This document shows, piece by piece, positions 25,362 through 33,102 of a DNA stretch of 64,000 nt (position 1 is its first letter; the number at the start of each line of letters is the position of its first letter). The translations under genes and the position numbers were made by a program. The stretch is from Rhizobium sp. Leaf453 (GTDB lineage: Bacteria; Pseudomonadota; Alphaproteobacteria; Rhizobiales; Rhizobiaceae): assembly GCF_001425605.1 (NCBI RefSeq), contig NZ_LMRG01000031.1:1-64000 (forward strand), given 5' to 3'. The notes beneath the pieces were generated by a model that made no database searches, was not told the DNA's origin, and saw only the letters and a list, made by a program, of their open reading frames with translations.

Positions 25362-25616
25362 TCATGCCGCTTTGGTCGGGGAGCAACCGTCGGGCTGCAA
25401 TACGCGCTCGGTGGAAGCCGGGAATTTCCCAAGTTTGGCCGCCGGGCGGACCGGACGACGTACCAACTCACCGGAACAGTTGGGGCATATGCCGTCCAGA
25501 ACTTCGGAAGCGCAGGTCGTGCAGAAGGTGCATTCGAAGCTGCAGATCATCGCTTCACGGCTGCCGGGCGGCAGATCCTTGTCGCAGCATTCGCAATTGG
25601 GTCTCAGTTGCAGCAT
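25362..25616 (-). CDS. DUF1272 cysteine-rich (RING-like) protein
   Basis: 84 residues with paired cysteines: NCECCDKDL, MICSFECTFCTTC, GICPNCSGEL. This zinc-ribbon/RING-like pattern matches DUF1272. ATG 25616 follows gaggag. It is located between ureA and ureB, ten bases after ureA and 15 before ureB. The cysteine sites could bind zinc or nickel; no function is known. Confidence 0.82.
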   Translation of the reverse strand: MLQLRPNCECCDKDLPPGSREAMICSFECTFCTTCASEVLDGICPNCSGELVRRPVRPAAKLGKFPASTERVLQPDGCSPTKAA

Positions 25617-25626
25617 GGCGCGCTCC

Positions 25627-25929
25627 TCAGCGAATGGGTTCGTGGACGGTGACGAGCTTGGTGCCATCGGGAAACGTCGCCTCGACCTGGATGTCGTGGA
25701 TCATTTCCGGGATACCCTCCATCACCTGCGCACGGGTGATGACATGGGCGCCCGCTTCCATGAGATCCGGAACGGAGCGACCGTCGCGCGCACCCTCGAC
25801 GACGAAATCGCTGATCAGCGCGATCGCTTCGGGATAGTTCAGCTTGACGCCGCGCTCCAGCCGCCGCCGGGCAACCATGGCCGCCATGGAGATCAACAGT
25901 TTGTCTTTTTCCCGGGGGGAGAGGTTCAT
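25627..25929 (-). CDS. ureA: Urease gamma subunit UreA
   Basis: 100 residues with the canonical start [20 protein letters not shown], the [14 protein letters not shown] segment and the C-terminal VTVHEPIR. This smallest structural subunit forms part of the urease trimer. It follows ureD after 25 bases. Confidence 0.96.
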   Translation of the reverse strand: MNLSPREKDKLLISMAAMVARRRLERGVKLNYPEAIALISDFVVEGARDGRSVPDLMEAGAHVITRAQVMEGIPEMIHDIQVEATFPDGTKLVTVHEPIR

Positions 25930-25954
25930 GCTTGGCCACCAGATTTCGTGTCGA

Positions 25955-26800
25955 TTACAGGTTCCAGACTTTCGGCACAGAGGCGCCCTTGCGCAAGTGC
26001 GAAATGATCGGAAGAAGGATTTTTCTCAGGGCAAAACCATCGGCGGCAACAAGACGCGCAACCAGCTTGTCCTGCCCGCCGACCTGATAGTGGCTGACGC
26101 CGGCCACATGGTCTTCGGTCAGCGCGCGCAGTGCAGCGAGTTGCTGCTCGCAATCCCTGCCGGTGTAGAAAAGCGTGGCGAACGCCACATGCCCGCCCAG
26201 CACTGCGGCTCGTCGCGTCAACCCGGCGATGTCGTCTGAAAAACCCAGGTTTTCCGCATGCAGGAGGGTTCCATTCTTTCGGATGCGCCAGCAATCTCGA
26301 AACAGCCCGGCATGCATCGCCTCGCCCATCGCCTTGCGGCCGAGCAGGATAGCTTCAACCGCCAGGAACTCGCCACCTTCGGCTACATCGACATCAAGCC
26401 TGCGCGACAGTGAGGCGCGATCGAACAGGATGGTCTCCTGCGGCAGCCAATGCACGGTGGCGCCTGCCTCGACAGAGATCCGGGCGGAGACGGCGGCCGT
26501 TCCGGCGCTCGCCTTGTAAATCTTCTCGCAGGCCTGCGTCGTCAGCGTCAGGTGCGTGCCCTCGCCGGCTGAAAACAACCATTCCATATGGTCGCCGCCA
26601 GTCAGGCCGCCGGAGCTGTTGATCAGCACGGCTTCCATCGTTCTGTCGAAGGTATCCGGCAGGCGAATCTTGGCGCAGCCTTCCTGATAGAACTCCGCAA
26701 GCCGGGTGCGTCCGTCGAGCGGCTTTGCCACCAGACGTCCCTTGCCCCAGGCCCGTTGTGGGAGAATAACCGCCGCCTCAGCCATACATTCCGCCGTCAA
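25955..26800 (-). CDS. ureD: Urease accessory protein UreD
   Basis: 281 residues (a second Met at position 6 may be the real start). The sequence has the UreD core: [25 protein letters not shown] and the PQETILFD strand. UreD binds apo-urease directly and channels nickel from UreG. It overlaps the urtE stop by four bases, tying urease assembly to urea uptake in one transcript. Confidence 0.93.
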   Translation of the reverse strand: MTAECMAEAAVILPQRAWGKGRLVAKPLDGRTRLAEFYQEGCAKIRLPDTFDRTMEAVLINSSGGLTGGDHMEWLFSAGEGTHLTLTTQACEKIYKASAGTAAVSARISVEAGATVHWLPQETILFDRASLSRRLDVDVAEGGEFLAVEAILLGRKAMGEAMHAGLFRDCWRIRKNGTLLHAENLGFSDDIAGLTRRAAVLGGHVAFATLFYTGRDCEQQLAALRALTEDHVAGVSHYQVGGQDKLVARLVAADGFALRKILLPIISHLRKGASVPKVWNL

Positions 26801-27492
26801 ACTGTCAGGTGGCGGCGCGCTTCCGGCGTGTCCAGCGTTTCCGCCGGCCCCTGATGCACGATCTCGCCCCGATCCATGATATAGACATGGTCGGCAAGCT
26901 CGCGGCAGAAGTCAAGATATTGTTCCACAAGCAGAATCGCCATCCCCGTGGAATCGCGCAGATACTGGATCGCCCGGCCGATATCCTTGATGATCGACGG
27001 CTGGATGCCTTCGGTCGGCTCGTCCAGAACCAGAATTTTTGGTCGCGTCACCAGAGCCCGGCCGATGGCCAGCTGCTGTTGCTGCCCGCCGGACAGGTCG
27101 CCGCCGCGCCGCCCCAGCATGGTCTGGAGAATGGGGAAGAGGCTGAAGATGTCGTCGGGGATGAACCGGTCCTTGCGCGGCACCGGCGCATATCCGGATT
27201 CGAGGTTTTCCTTGACCGTGAGCAGCGGAAAGATCTCCCGCCCCTGCGGCACGAAGCCGATGCCATGCTTGGCGCGGTGATAGGGCGCCATGCCGTTCAA
27301 CACCGCGTCGTTGAAGGTGATGGTGCCGGCGCTCGGTCCATGTTGCCCGGTGATTGCCCTGAGCAGGCTGGTCTTGCCGACACCGTTGCGGCCGAGCACG
27401 CAAGTGATCTTGCCCATCGGCGCGGTGATGGAGACGCCACGCAAGGCCTGCGCCGCGCCATAATGCAGATTGATGTTTTCGACCGTCAACAT
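26797..27492 (-). CDS. urtE: Urea ABC importer ATP-binding protein UrtE
   Basis: 231 residues, LivF-like. Walker A is GRNGVGKTS, signature [15 protein letters not shown], Walker [15 protein letters not shown]. With UrtD it powers high-affinity urea uptake by UrtABC. The Gln-rich signature and TEGIQPS are typical of UrtE. Its start lies within the 3' end of the small frame 27486-27710. Confidence 0.94.
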   Translation of the reverse strand: MLTVENINLHYGAAQALRGVSITAPMGKITCVLGRNGVGKTSLLRAITGQHGPSAGTITFNDAVLNGMAPYHRAKHGIGFVPQGREIFPLLTVKENLESGYAPVPRKDRFIPDDIFSLFPILQTMLGRRGGDLSGGQQQQLAIGRALVTRPKILVLDEPTEGIQPSIIKDIGRAIQYLRDSTGMAILLVEQYLDFCRELADHVYIMDRGEIVHQGPAETLDTPEARRHLTV

Positions 27493-27710
27493 GAGGCACC
27501 TTCATTCATTGAACCGCGATCATCCGAGACCACGGCCGCTTTGGGACTACCGCCATCAGGCTGCCCTCGCAGACAGGACAACACTTTCGCCATGAACAGC
27601 ACCAGCGTCAGGCAACGTTCCTCCTGTGGCATGACGAGCTGCGCGGGAGGTACGTCGGGAAATAGTGGCGGGATTCGATGGGCATCGAACATGGAAACGT
27701 TGTGATGCAT
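27486..27710 (-). CDS. Possible small protein between urtD and urtE
   Basis: A 74-residue frame starting at ATG 27710, six bases after the urtD stop, with a ggtgag site overlapping it, and ending seven bases inside urtE. The residues (MHHNVSMFDAHRIPPLF...) fit no family I know. Position and coupling favour translation; composition does not. Without it, 27493-27715 would be an unusually long gap within the operon. Confidence 0.35.
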   Translation of the reverse strand: MHHNVSMFDAHRIPPLFPDVPPAQLVMPQEERCLTLVLFMAKVLSCLRGQPDGGSPKAAVVSDDRGSMNEGASC

Positions 27711-27715
27711 CGCAC

Positions 27716-28468
27716 TCACCTTCCCAAATAATTCTCGATGACCTTCGGGTCGTTGCTGACGAAATCGATGGAGCCTTCGGCAAGCACCGAACCTTCGGCG
27801 AGACACGTTACCTTGACGCCGAGATCGCGGATGAAGCCCATGTCATGCTCGACCACGACGACGGAGCGTGTCTTGGCGATCTCCTTGAGCAGGATGGCGG
27901 TTTCGGCGGTTTCGGCATCGGTCATGCCGGCAACGGGTTCGTCGACCAGCAGCAGCTTCGGCTCCTGTGCAAGCAGCATGCCGATCTCCAGCCACTGCTT
28001 CTGCCCATGGGACAGGTTGGCGGCGAGATCATCCTTGCGGGCGGTCATGCGCACGGTTTCGAGGATTTCCTCGATGCGCGCCTTGTCGGTGGGCGACAGC
28101 CGGTAGAACAAGGTCGAAAACACGCCGCGGTTCCGGTTCAATGCCAGCTCGATATTGTCCCAGACCGTATGGCTTTCGAACACCGTCGGTTTCTGGAACT
28201 TGCGGCCGATGCCCAATTGGGCAATTTCGGCTTCGTCGCGCTTGGTGAGATCGATATCGCCGTTGAAGAAAACCTGACCGGTATCGGGCCGGGTCTTGCC
28301 GGTGATGATGTCCATCATCGTCGTCTTGCCGGCGCCGTTCGGGCCGATAATTGCACGGAGTTCACCCGGATCGACCACGAAGGACAGCGAATTCAGTGCC
28401 TTGAAACCATCGAAAGACACGGAGACACCGTCGAGATACAACAGGCTCTTGGAGGGTTTTTCATCCAT
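27716..28468 (-). CDS. urtD: Urea ABC importer ATP-binding protein UrtD
   Basis: 250 residues, LivG-like. Walker A is GPNGAGKTTMMDIITG, signature NLSHGQKQWLEIGMLL, Walker B LLLVDEPVAGMTDAE. The SHGQKQWLEIGM form is typical of UrtD rather than LivG. It pairs with UrtE. It is five bases from the urtC stop. Confidence 0.95.
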   Translation of the reverse strand: MDEKPSKSLLYLDGVSVSFDGFKALNSLSFVVDPGELRAIIGPNGAGKTTMMDIITGKTRPDTGQVFFNGDIDLTKRDEAEIAQLGIGRKFQKPTVFESHTVWDNIELALNRNRGVFSTLFYRLSPTDKARIEEILETVRMTARKDDLAANLSHGQKQWLEIGMLLAQEPKLLLVDEPVAGMTDAETAETAILLKEIAKTRSVVVVEHDMGFIRDLGVKVTCLAEGSVLAEGSIDFVSNDPKVIENYLGR

Positions 28469-28473
28469 CGATC

Positions 28474-29667
28474 TTACTCCGCAGCCTGGGGTTCAAGTGT
28501 TGCAAGCGCTGCATCCGGCTTGGCCGACGCCTTTTCCTGATAGGCCTTCTCGATCGCATCGGCCTTCTTCTGCTCCTGGCGGCGCGCGAGATATTGCTGA
28601 ACGGTGCCAACCACGCCCTTCGGCAAGAAAAGGGTCGTCGCGACGAACAGCGCGCCGAGTGCAAACAGCCAGAACTCAGGGAAAGCGGCAGTGAAGATGC
28701 TCTTGCCGAAGTTGACGAGGACAGCGCCGATGATCGGGCCGATCAGCGTGCCGCGCCCGCCGACAGCGGTCCAGATGACCACTTCGATCGAGTTGGCCGG
28801 AGCAAATTCGCCGGGATTGATGATGCCGACCTGCGGCACGTAGAGCGCGCCTGCGACACCGGCCATCATGGCCGAGACGGTGAAGATGAAGAGCTTCATG
28901 TTCTCGACGCGATAACCTAGGAACCGGGTGCGGCTTTCCGCATCGCGCACGCCGACGAGCACCTTGCCGTATTTGGAGCGGACGATGGCAGAACTCAGGA
29001 GCAGCGCGAGAGCCAGCGCGATCGCGGTGGCGGCAAACAGCGTTGCGCGCGTTCCGCTGGCCTGAACGTTGTAACCGAGGATTTCCTTGAAGTCGGTCAG
29101 GCCATTGTTGCCGCCGAAGCCCATTTCGTTGCGGAAGAAGGCAAGAAGCAGCGCATAGGTCATCGCCTGGGTAATGATCGACAGGTAAACGCCGGTGACA
29201 CGGGAGCGAAAGGCGAACCAGCCGAACACGAAGGCGAGAATGCCGGGCACAAGGAACACCATCAGCGCCGCGAAAGCGAAGTGATTGAAGCCGTACCAAT
29301 ACCAGGGCAGTTCGTTCCAGTTGAGGAACACCATGAAATCGGGCAGGAGCGGATTGGCATAGACGCCGCGATCGCCGATCTGGCGCATCAGGTACATGCC
29401 CATCGCATAGCCACCGAGCGCGAAGAAGGCGCCGTGGCCAAGCGAGAGAATGCCGCAGTAACCCCAGACGAGATCCAGCGCCAAGGCCAGCAGGGCGTAA
29501 CACAGGTACTTCCCGAGCAGCGGCACGAGATGATCCGGCACATGCAGGAAATTGCCGTCGGGGATGAGCAGGTTGGAGAGTGGCACGAGGGCCGCCACGA
29601 GAAGGATCAGGCCGATAGCCCAGACCGTCTTCTTTTCATGTCGCGAGAACAGCATTTGCGCAATCAT
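28474..29667 (-). CDS. urtC: Urea ABC importer permease UrtC
   Basis: 397 residues, LivM-like, with about ten membrane segments and the permease loop RDAESRTRFLGYRVENMKL. The charged C-terminal tail (ARRQEQKKADAIEKAYQEKA) is cytoplasmic. It forms the channel with UrtB, whose gene it overlaps by four bases. Confidence 0.95.
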   Translation of the reverse strand: MIAQMLFSRHEKKTVWAIGLILLVAALVPLSNLLIPDGNFLHVPDHLVPLLGKYLCYALLALALDLVWGYCGILSLGHGAFFALGGYAMGMYLMRQIGDRGVYANPLLPDFMVFLNWNELPWYWYGFNHFAFAALMVFLVPGILAFVFGWFAFRSRVTGVYLSIITQAMTYALLLAFFRNEMGFGGNNGLTDFKEILGYNVQASGTRATLFAATAIALALALLLSSAIVRSKYGKVLVGVRDAESRTRFLGYRVENMKLFIFTVSAMMAGVAGALYVPQVGIINPGEFAPANSIEVVIWTAVGGRGTLIGPIIGAVLVNFGKSIFTAAFPEFWLFALGALFVATTLFLPKGVVGTVQQYLARRQEQKKADAIEKAYQEKASAKPDAALATLEPQAAE

Positions 29668-31271
29668 TGTTCGATCGCCCTTCCCTTGAGCGCGAACAGG
29701 CCGCGTGGCCGCCGCTGGATGAAGAGAATGATGAGAATGAGGATGATGATCTTGCCCAGCACCGCACCGGCATAGGGCTCGAGAAACTTGTTGGCGATGC
29801 CAAGCGAGAAGGCGCCGACGAGCGTGCCCCAGAGATTGCCCACACCACCGAAGACTACGACCATGAAGCTGTCGATGATGTAGCTCTGGCCGAGATCGGG
29901 CGAGACGTTATCGATCTGGCTGAGCGCCACGCCCGCCATGCCGGCAATACCCGAGCCGAGACCGAAGGTCAGCGCATCGACCCAGGGCGTGCGAATGCCC
30001 ATCGACGATGCCATCCGGCGGTTCTGCGTGACGGCGCGCATCTGCAGGCCGAACTTGGAGCGCTTGAGAAGCAGCAGCAATGCAACGAACACGCTGAGAG
30101 AGAACAGGATGATCCAGAGGCGGTTCCAGGTGCTGGAGAGGCCGCCGATCTCGAACACGCCGGACATCCAGCTGGGATTGTCGACCTGCCGGTTGGTCGG
30201 GCCGAAGATCGTGCGGATCGCCTGTTGCAGGATGAGCGAGATGCCCCAAGTGGCCAGCAGCGTTTCCAGAGGCCGGCCATAGAGCCAGCGGATAACACTG
30301 CGCTCGATGGCGATGCCGACAAGGCCGGTGAAGACGAAGGCAGCGGGGACGGCGAAGACCAGCGAATAGTCGCTCATGCCCGGCGCGACCGTATTGATCG
30401 TCTGTTGCACGACATAGGTCGTGTAGGCGCCCAGCATGACCATTTCGCCATGTGCCATGTTGATGATGCCCATGACGCCGAAGGTGATGGCAAGGCCGAT
30501 GGCCGCGAGCAACAGCACGGAGCCGAGCGACAGGCCGTACCAGATGTTCTGGAAGACATCCCAGACAGCGAGGCTGCGGTTGATGGAATCGATGTTCGTC
30601 TGGATCGCGGGCTTCAGATCATCCGGTGCGTTGTCCATCGCGGCTGTCAGGATCGCCAGCGCATCGCGGTTGCCGCGGGCGGCGATCATGTCGATGGCGG
30701 CTTTCTTGTCCTCGGCGCTGGCATCCGTTTTCAGCATGATAACGGCGCGTGCCGCTTCCATCGTCGCCTTGATTTCGGCGTCCTGCTCCTTGGCGAGCGC
30801 CGAGTTCAGAAGTTCGAGGTTGTCAGGGTTGGCATCCTTGAGCAGGTCCTGCGAGGCGGCCAGGCGAGCAGCGCGGTCCGGGCTCAGAAGCGTCAACTGG
30901 CTGAGCGCCGCGCCTATGGCACCGCGCAAGCCATTGTTCAGCCGGATCTTGGCGAGATTGCCGGGCACATCCGCGACAGCCATGCCGGTCAGGACATCGA
31001 CATAGCTACCGGCATCCGGGCCTTCGAGATAAACAGCGCCGCCGGTTTTCGGGGCATAGAGCTTTCCGTCGCTGAGGTTTTGAAGGATCTCGGCGACTTT
31101 GGCGTCACCGGAAGCTGCGAGCGCTCCGACAGCTTCGATCTTCTGCGGGAATCCGCCGGCGCCGAGCGCGTCGACCAGCGGACGGATGTCCTCCTGCGCG
31201 CGCAGGCCTGTTGCGAGGCAACTGACGAGCAGGCAGAGAGCGACAAGGAAAGTCTGGATGGCGCGATACAT
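29664..31271 (-). CDS. urtB: Urea ABC importer permease UrtB
   Basis: 535 residues. A signal-like N-terminus (cleavage near GLRAQ) precedes a roughly 240-residue periplasmic helical region, then a LivH-type permease of about eight helices. That extra N-terminal region distinguishes UrtB from LivH. The start at 31271 was preferred over a longer frame because it begins the signal sequence. 31272-31588 upstream is an mRNA leader with two hairpins. Confidence 0.93.
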   Translation of the reverse strand: MYRAIQTFLVALCLLVSCLATGLRAQEDIRPLVDALGAGGFPQKIEAVGALAASGDAKVAEILQNLSDGKLYAPKTGGAVYLEGPDAGSYVDVLTGMAVADVPGNLAKIRLNNGLRGAIGAALSQLTLLSPDRAARLAASQDLLKDANPDNLELLNSALAKEQDAEIKATMEAARAVIMLKTDASAEDKKAAIDMIAARGNRDALAILTAAMDNAPDDLKPAIQTNIDSINRSLAVWDVFQNIWYGLSLGSVLLLAAIGLAITFGVMGIINMAHGEMVMLGAYTTYVVQQTINTVAPGMSDYSLVFAVPAAFVFTGLVGIAIERSVIRWLYGRPLETLLATWGISLILQQAIRTIFGPTNRQVDNPSWMSGVFEIGGLSSTWNRLWIILFSLSVFVALLLLLKRSKFGLQMRAVTQNRRMASSMGIRTPWVDALTFGLGSGIAGMAGVALSQIDNVSPDLGQSYIIDSFMVVVFGGVGNLWGTLVGAFSLGIANKFLEPYAGAVLGKIIILILIILFIQRRPRGLFALKGRAIEQ

Positions 31272-31588
31272 GAGCTCTTCTTGTTCCGTTGGCTTGACGC
31301 CGTGCACTCCGGGCAATGTCGATGCTGGCGCCGCTGCTTAAGATTTCCGCAATTCGCTCGCCCGACGATCAGATCGGGGAAACCGGTCTCGGGAACCGTA
31401 TCCCTCCCTCTGCGAGATGCAGAAACCATGCCAGACGGCCGGCAAAGGGAGACAAGTCCCTCCGTCCAGGTGGGAGACCTCGACGGAGGGTATTGGCATG
31501 AAAATCAAAAGGTCATTGGATCATTTGTCGAAGCGGTGCGGACACCGCTTCGGATTATGCTGGCCTTGATGAAATCAGGAGCCCCAGA
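31272..31588 (-). promoter_or_regulatory. urtA-urtB intercistronic region with two hairpins
   Basis: No gene is seen in these 317 bases. On the minus strand the first stem after urtA is cgaagcggtg/caccgcttcg (31529-31552, tetraloop), and the second is ccctccgtc/gacggaggg (31458-31490). Neither has a T-tract. They probably act as 3' stabilisers or partial terminators that leave urtA mRNA in excess over urtBCDE (inferred from the arrangement). Confidence 0.55.
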
Positions 31589-32878
31589 TCAGGAACCTTT
31601 GCCGCCGCACTTGCCGGTTGCAACGTTGAAGTTGCCGCAGGACATCGGCTTGCGCCAATCGGAGATCAGGTCCTTCGAGTCCGGCAGGTAGTCGGACCAT
31701 TCGTCACCGACGACGGCCGGGGTCTGCTGAACGATTTCGAACTGGCCGTCTTCCTGGATTTCACCGATCAGCACCGGCTTGGTGATGTGGTGATTCGGCA
31801 TGACGGTGGCATAGCCGCCCGAAAGGTTCGGAACGGTGGTGCCGATGATCGTGTCGAGAACGGCGTCCGTGTCGGTCGTGCCGGCGGCTTCAACAGCCGA
31901 AACCCAGGCCTTGAAGCCGATATAGGCAGCTTCCATCGGGTCGTTGGTCACGCGCTTGTCGTTCTTGGTGAACGCATGCCATTCCTTGATGAACTCGGCA
32001 TTGGCAGGCGCATCGACCGACTGGAAGTAGTTCCAGGCAGCGAGGTGACCGACGAGCGGCTTGGTGTCGAGACCGGCAAGCTCTTCTTCGCCGACGGAGA
32101 ACGCGACGACCGGGATGTCGGTTGCCTTGATGCCCTTGTTGCCGAGTTCCTTGTAGAACGGAACGTTGGCGTCACCATTGATGGTCGAAACGACGGCGGT
32201 CTTCTTGCCTGCCGAACCGAATTCCTTGATCTTGGCTACTTCCGTCTGCCAGTCGGAGAAACCGAACGGCGTGTAGTTGATCAGGATGTCTTCCTTCGGA
32301 ATGCCCTTGGCGATCAGGTAGGCTTCGAGGATCTTGTTGGTCGTGCGCGGATAGACATAGTCGGTGCCTTCGAGCACGAAGCGCTCGACGCCTTCGGTGT
32401 TCATCAGGTAATCGACAGCCGGGATTGCCTGCTGGTTCGGCGCGGCACCGGTGTAGAAGATGTTGCGCGAGGATTCTTCACCCTCGTACTGAACCGGGTA
32501 GAACAGGAGCGAGTTCAGCTCTTCGAAAACTGGCAGAACGGACTTGCGCGACGACGAGGTCCAGCAACCGAACACGGCCGAAACCTTGTTGACCGAGATC
32601 AGCTCGCGGGCCTTTTCGGCAAACAGCGGCCAGTCCGAGGCCGGATCGACGACGACGGCCTCGAGCTTCTTGCCTAAGAGGCCGCCCTTCTTGTTCTGAT
32701 CCTCGATGAGCATCAGCATGGCGTCCTTGAGCGTGGTCTCGGAGATGGCCATGGTGCCGGACAGCGAATGCAGGATGCCGACCTTGATCGTGTCTTCGGC
32801 AGCATAGACGCTGGAGAATGCGGTCGTGGCGAGCGCACCGGCCAGGAACGCGCCCATGACGTGAGATTTGAATTTCAT
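31589..32878 (-). CDS. urtA: Urea ABC importer substrate-binding protein UrtA
   Basis: 429 residues, with a Sec signal peptide (cleavage near SSVYA). The mature protein begins EDTIKVGILHSLSGTMAISETTLKDA and contains VFGCWTSSSRKSVLPVFEE and GEEESSRNIFYTGAAPNQQ, hallmarks of UrtA. It binds urea in the periplasm. It is the first gene of the roughly 14-kb minus-strand urt-ure cluster. Its promoter region faces the transporter-like histidine kinase. Confidence 0.96.
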   Translation of the reverse strand: MKFKSHVMGAFLAGALATTAFSSVYAAEDTIKVGILHSLSGTMAISETTLKDAMLMLIEDQNKKGGLLGKKLEAVVVDPASDWPLFAEKARELISVNKVSAVFGCWTSSSRKSVLPVFEELNSLLFYPVQYEGEESSRNIFYTGAAPNQQAIPAVDYLMNTEGVERFVLEGTDYVYPRTTNKILEAYLIAKGIPKEDILINYTPFGFSDWQTEVAKIKEFGSAGKKTAVVSTINGDANVPFYKELGNKGIKATDIPVVAFSVGEEELAGLDTKPLVGHLAAWNYFQSVDAPANAEFIKEWHAFTKNDKRVTNDPMEAAYIGFKAWVSAVEAAGTTDTDAVLDTIIGTTVPNLSGGYATVMPNHHITKPVLIGEIQEDGQFEIVQQTPAVVGDEWSDYLPDSKDLISDWRKPMSCGNFNVATGKCGGKGS

Positions 32879-32967
32879 TGTGAACCCCTCTCGTTCTTTG
32901 ACGACGGCTCTTGGGAGACATTTACCGTTCGTAAAGGAACTATCCGCCGGGCTTCACGAAACCTGTA

Positions 32968-32983
32968 TACGTCAATTGACGTA
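32968..32983. promoter_or_regulatory. Perfect 16-base palindrome between urtA and the sensor kinase
   Basis: TACGTCAATTGACGTA is perfectly symmetric and lies about 90 bases upstream of urtA and 120 upstream of the kinase start. It is a good candidate binding site for the LuxR-type regulator encoded at 36488-37411, or another dimeric regulator, acting on both promoters. No copy was noticed elsewhere in the window. Confidence 0.5.
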
Positions 32984-32995
32984 GGAGGGGTGGCG

Positions 32996-33017
32996 AAGTG
33001 TGCAATGCAGCACACTT
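32996..33017. other. Inverted repeat before the sensor kinase
   Basis: The arms aagtgtgc (32996-33003) and gcacactt (33010-33017) enclose six bases. It may be an operator half of the same divergent control region or an RNA hairpin in the kinase leader. Confidence 0.35.
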
Positions 33018-33102
33018 AATGCCCGCCCGCATCTATGCTACGACAACAAGGCGGCCTCGAACGAAGCCGCAGGTAGAGCATCAAGGGGCATTCACGCAGC
33101 AT

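Noticed and set aside
29667..31691. 674-codon plus-strand frame opposite urtB
   Set aside because: Antisense shadow of a well-supported permease; no domain, no ribosome site.
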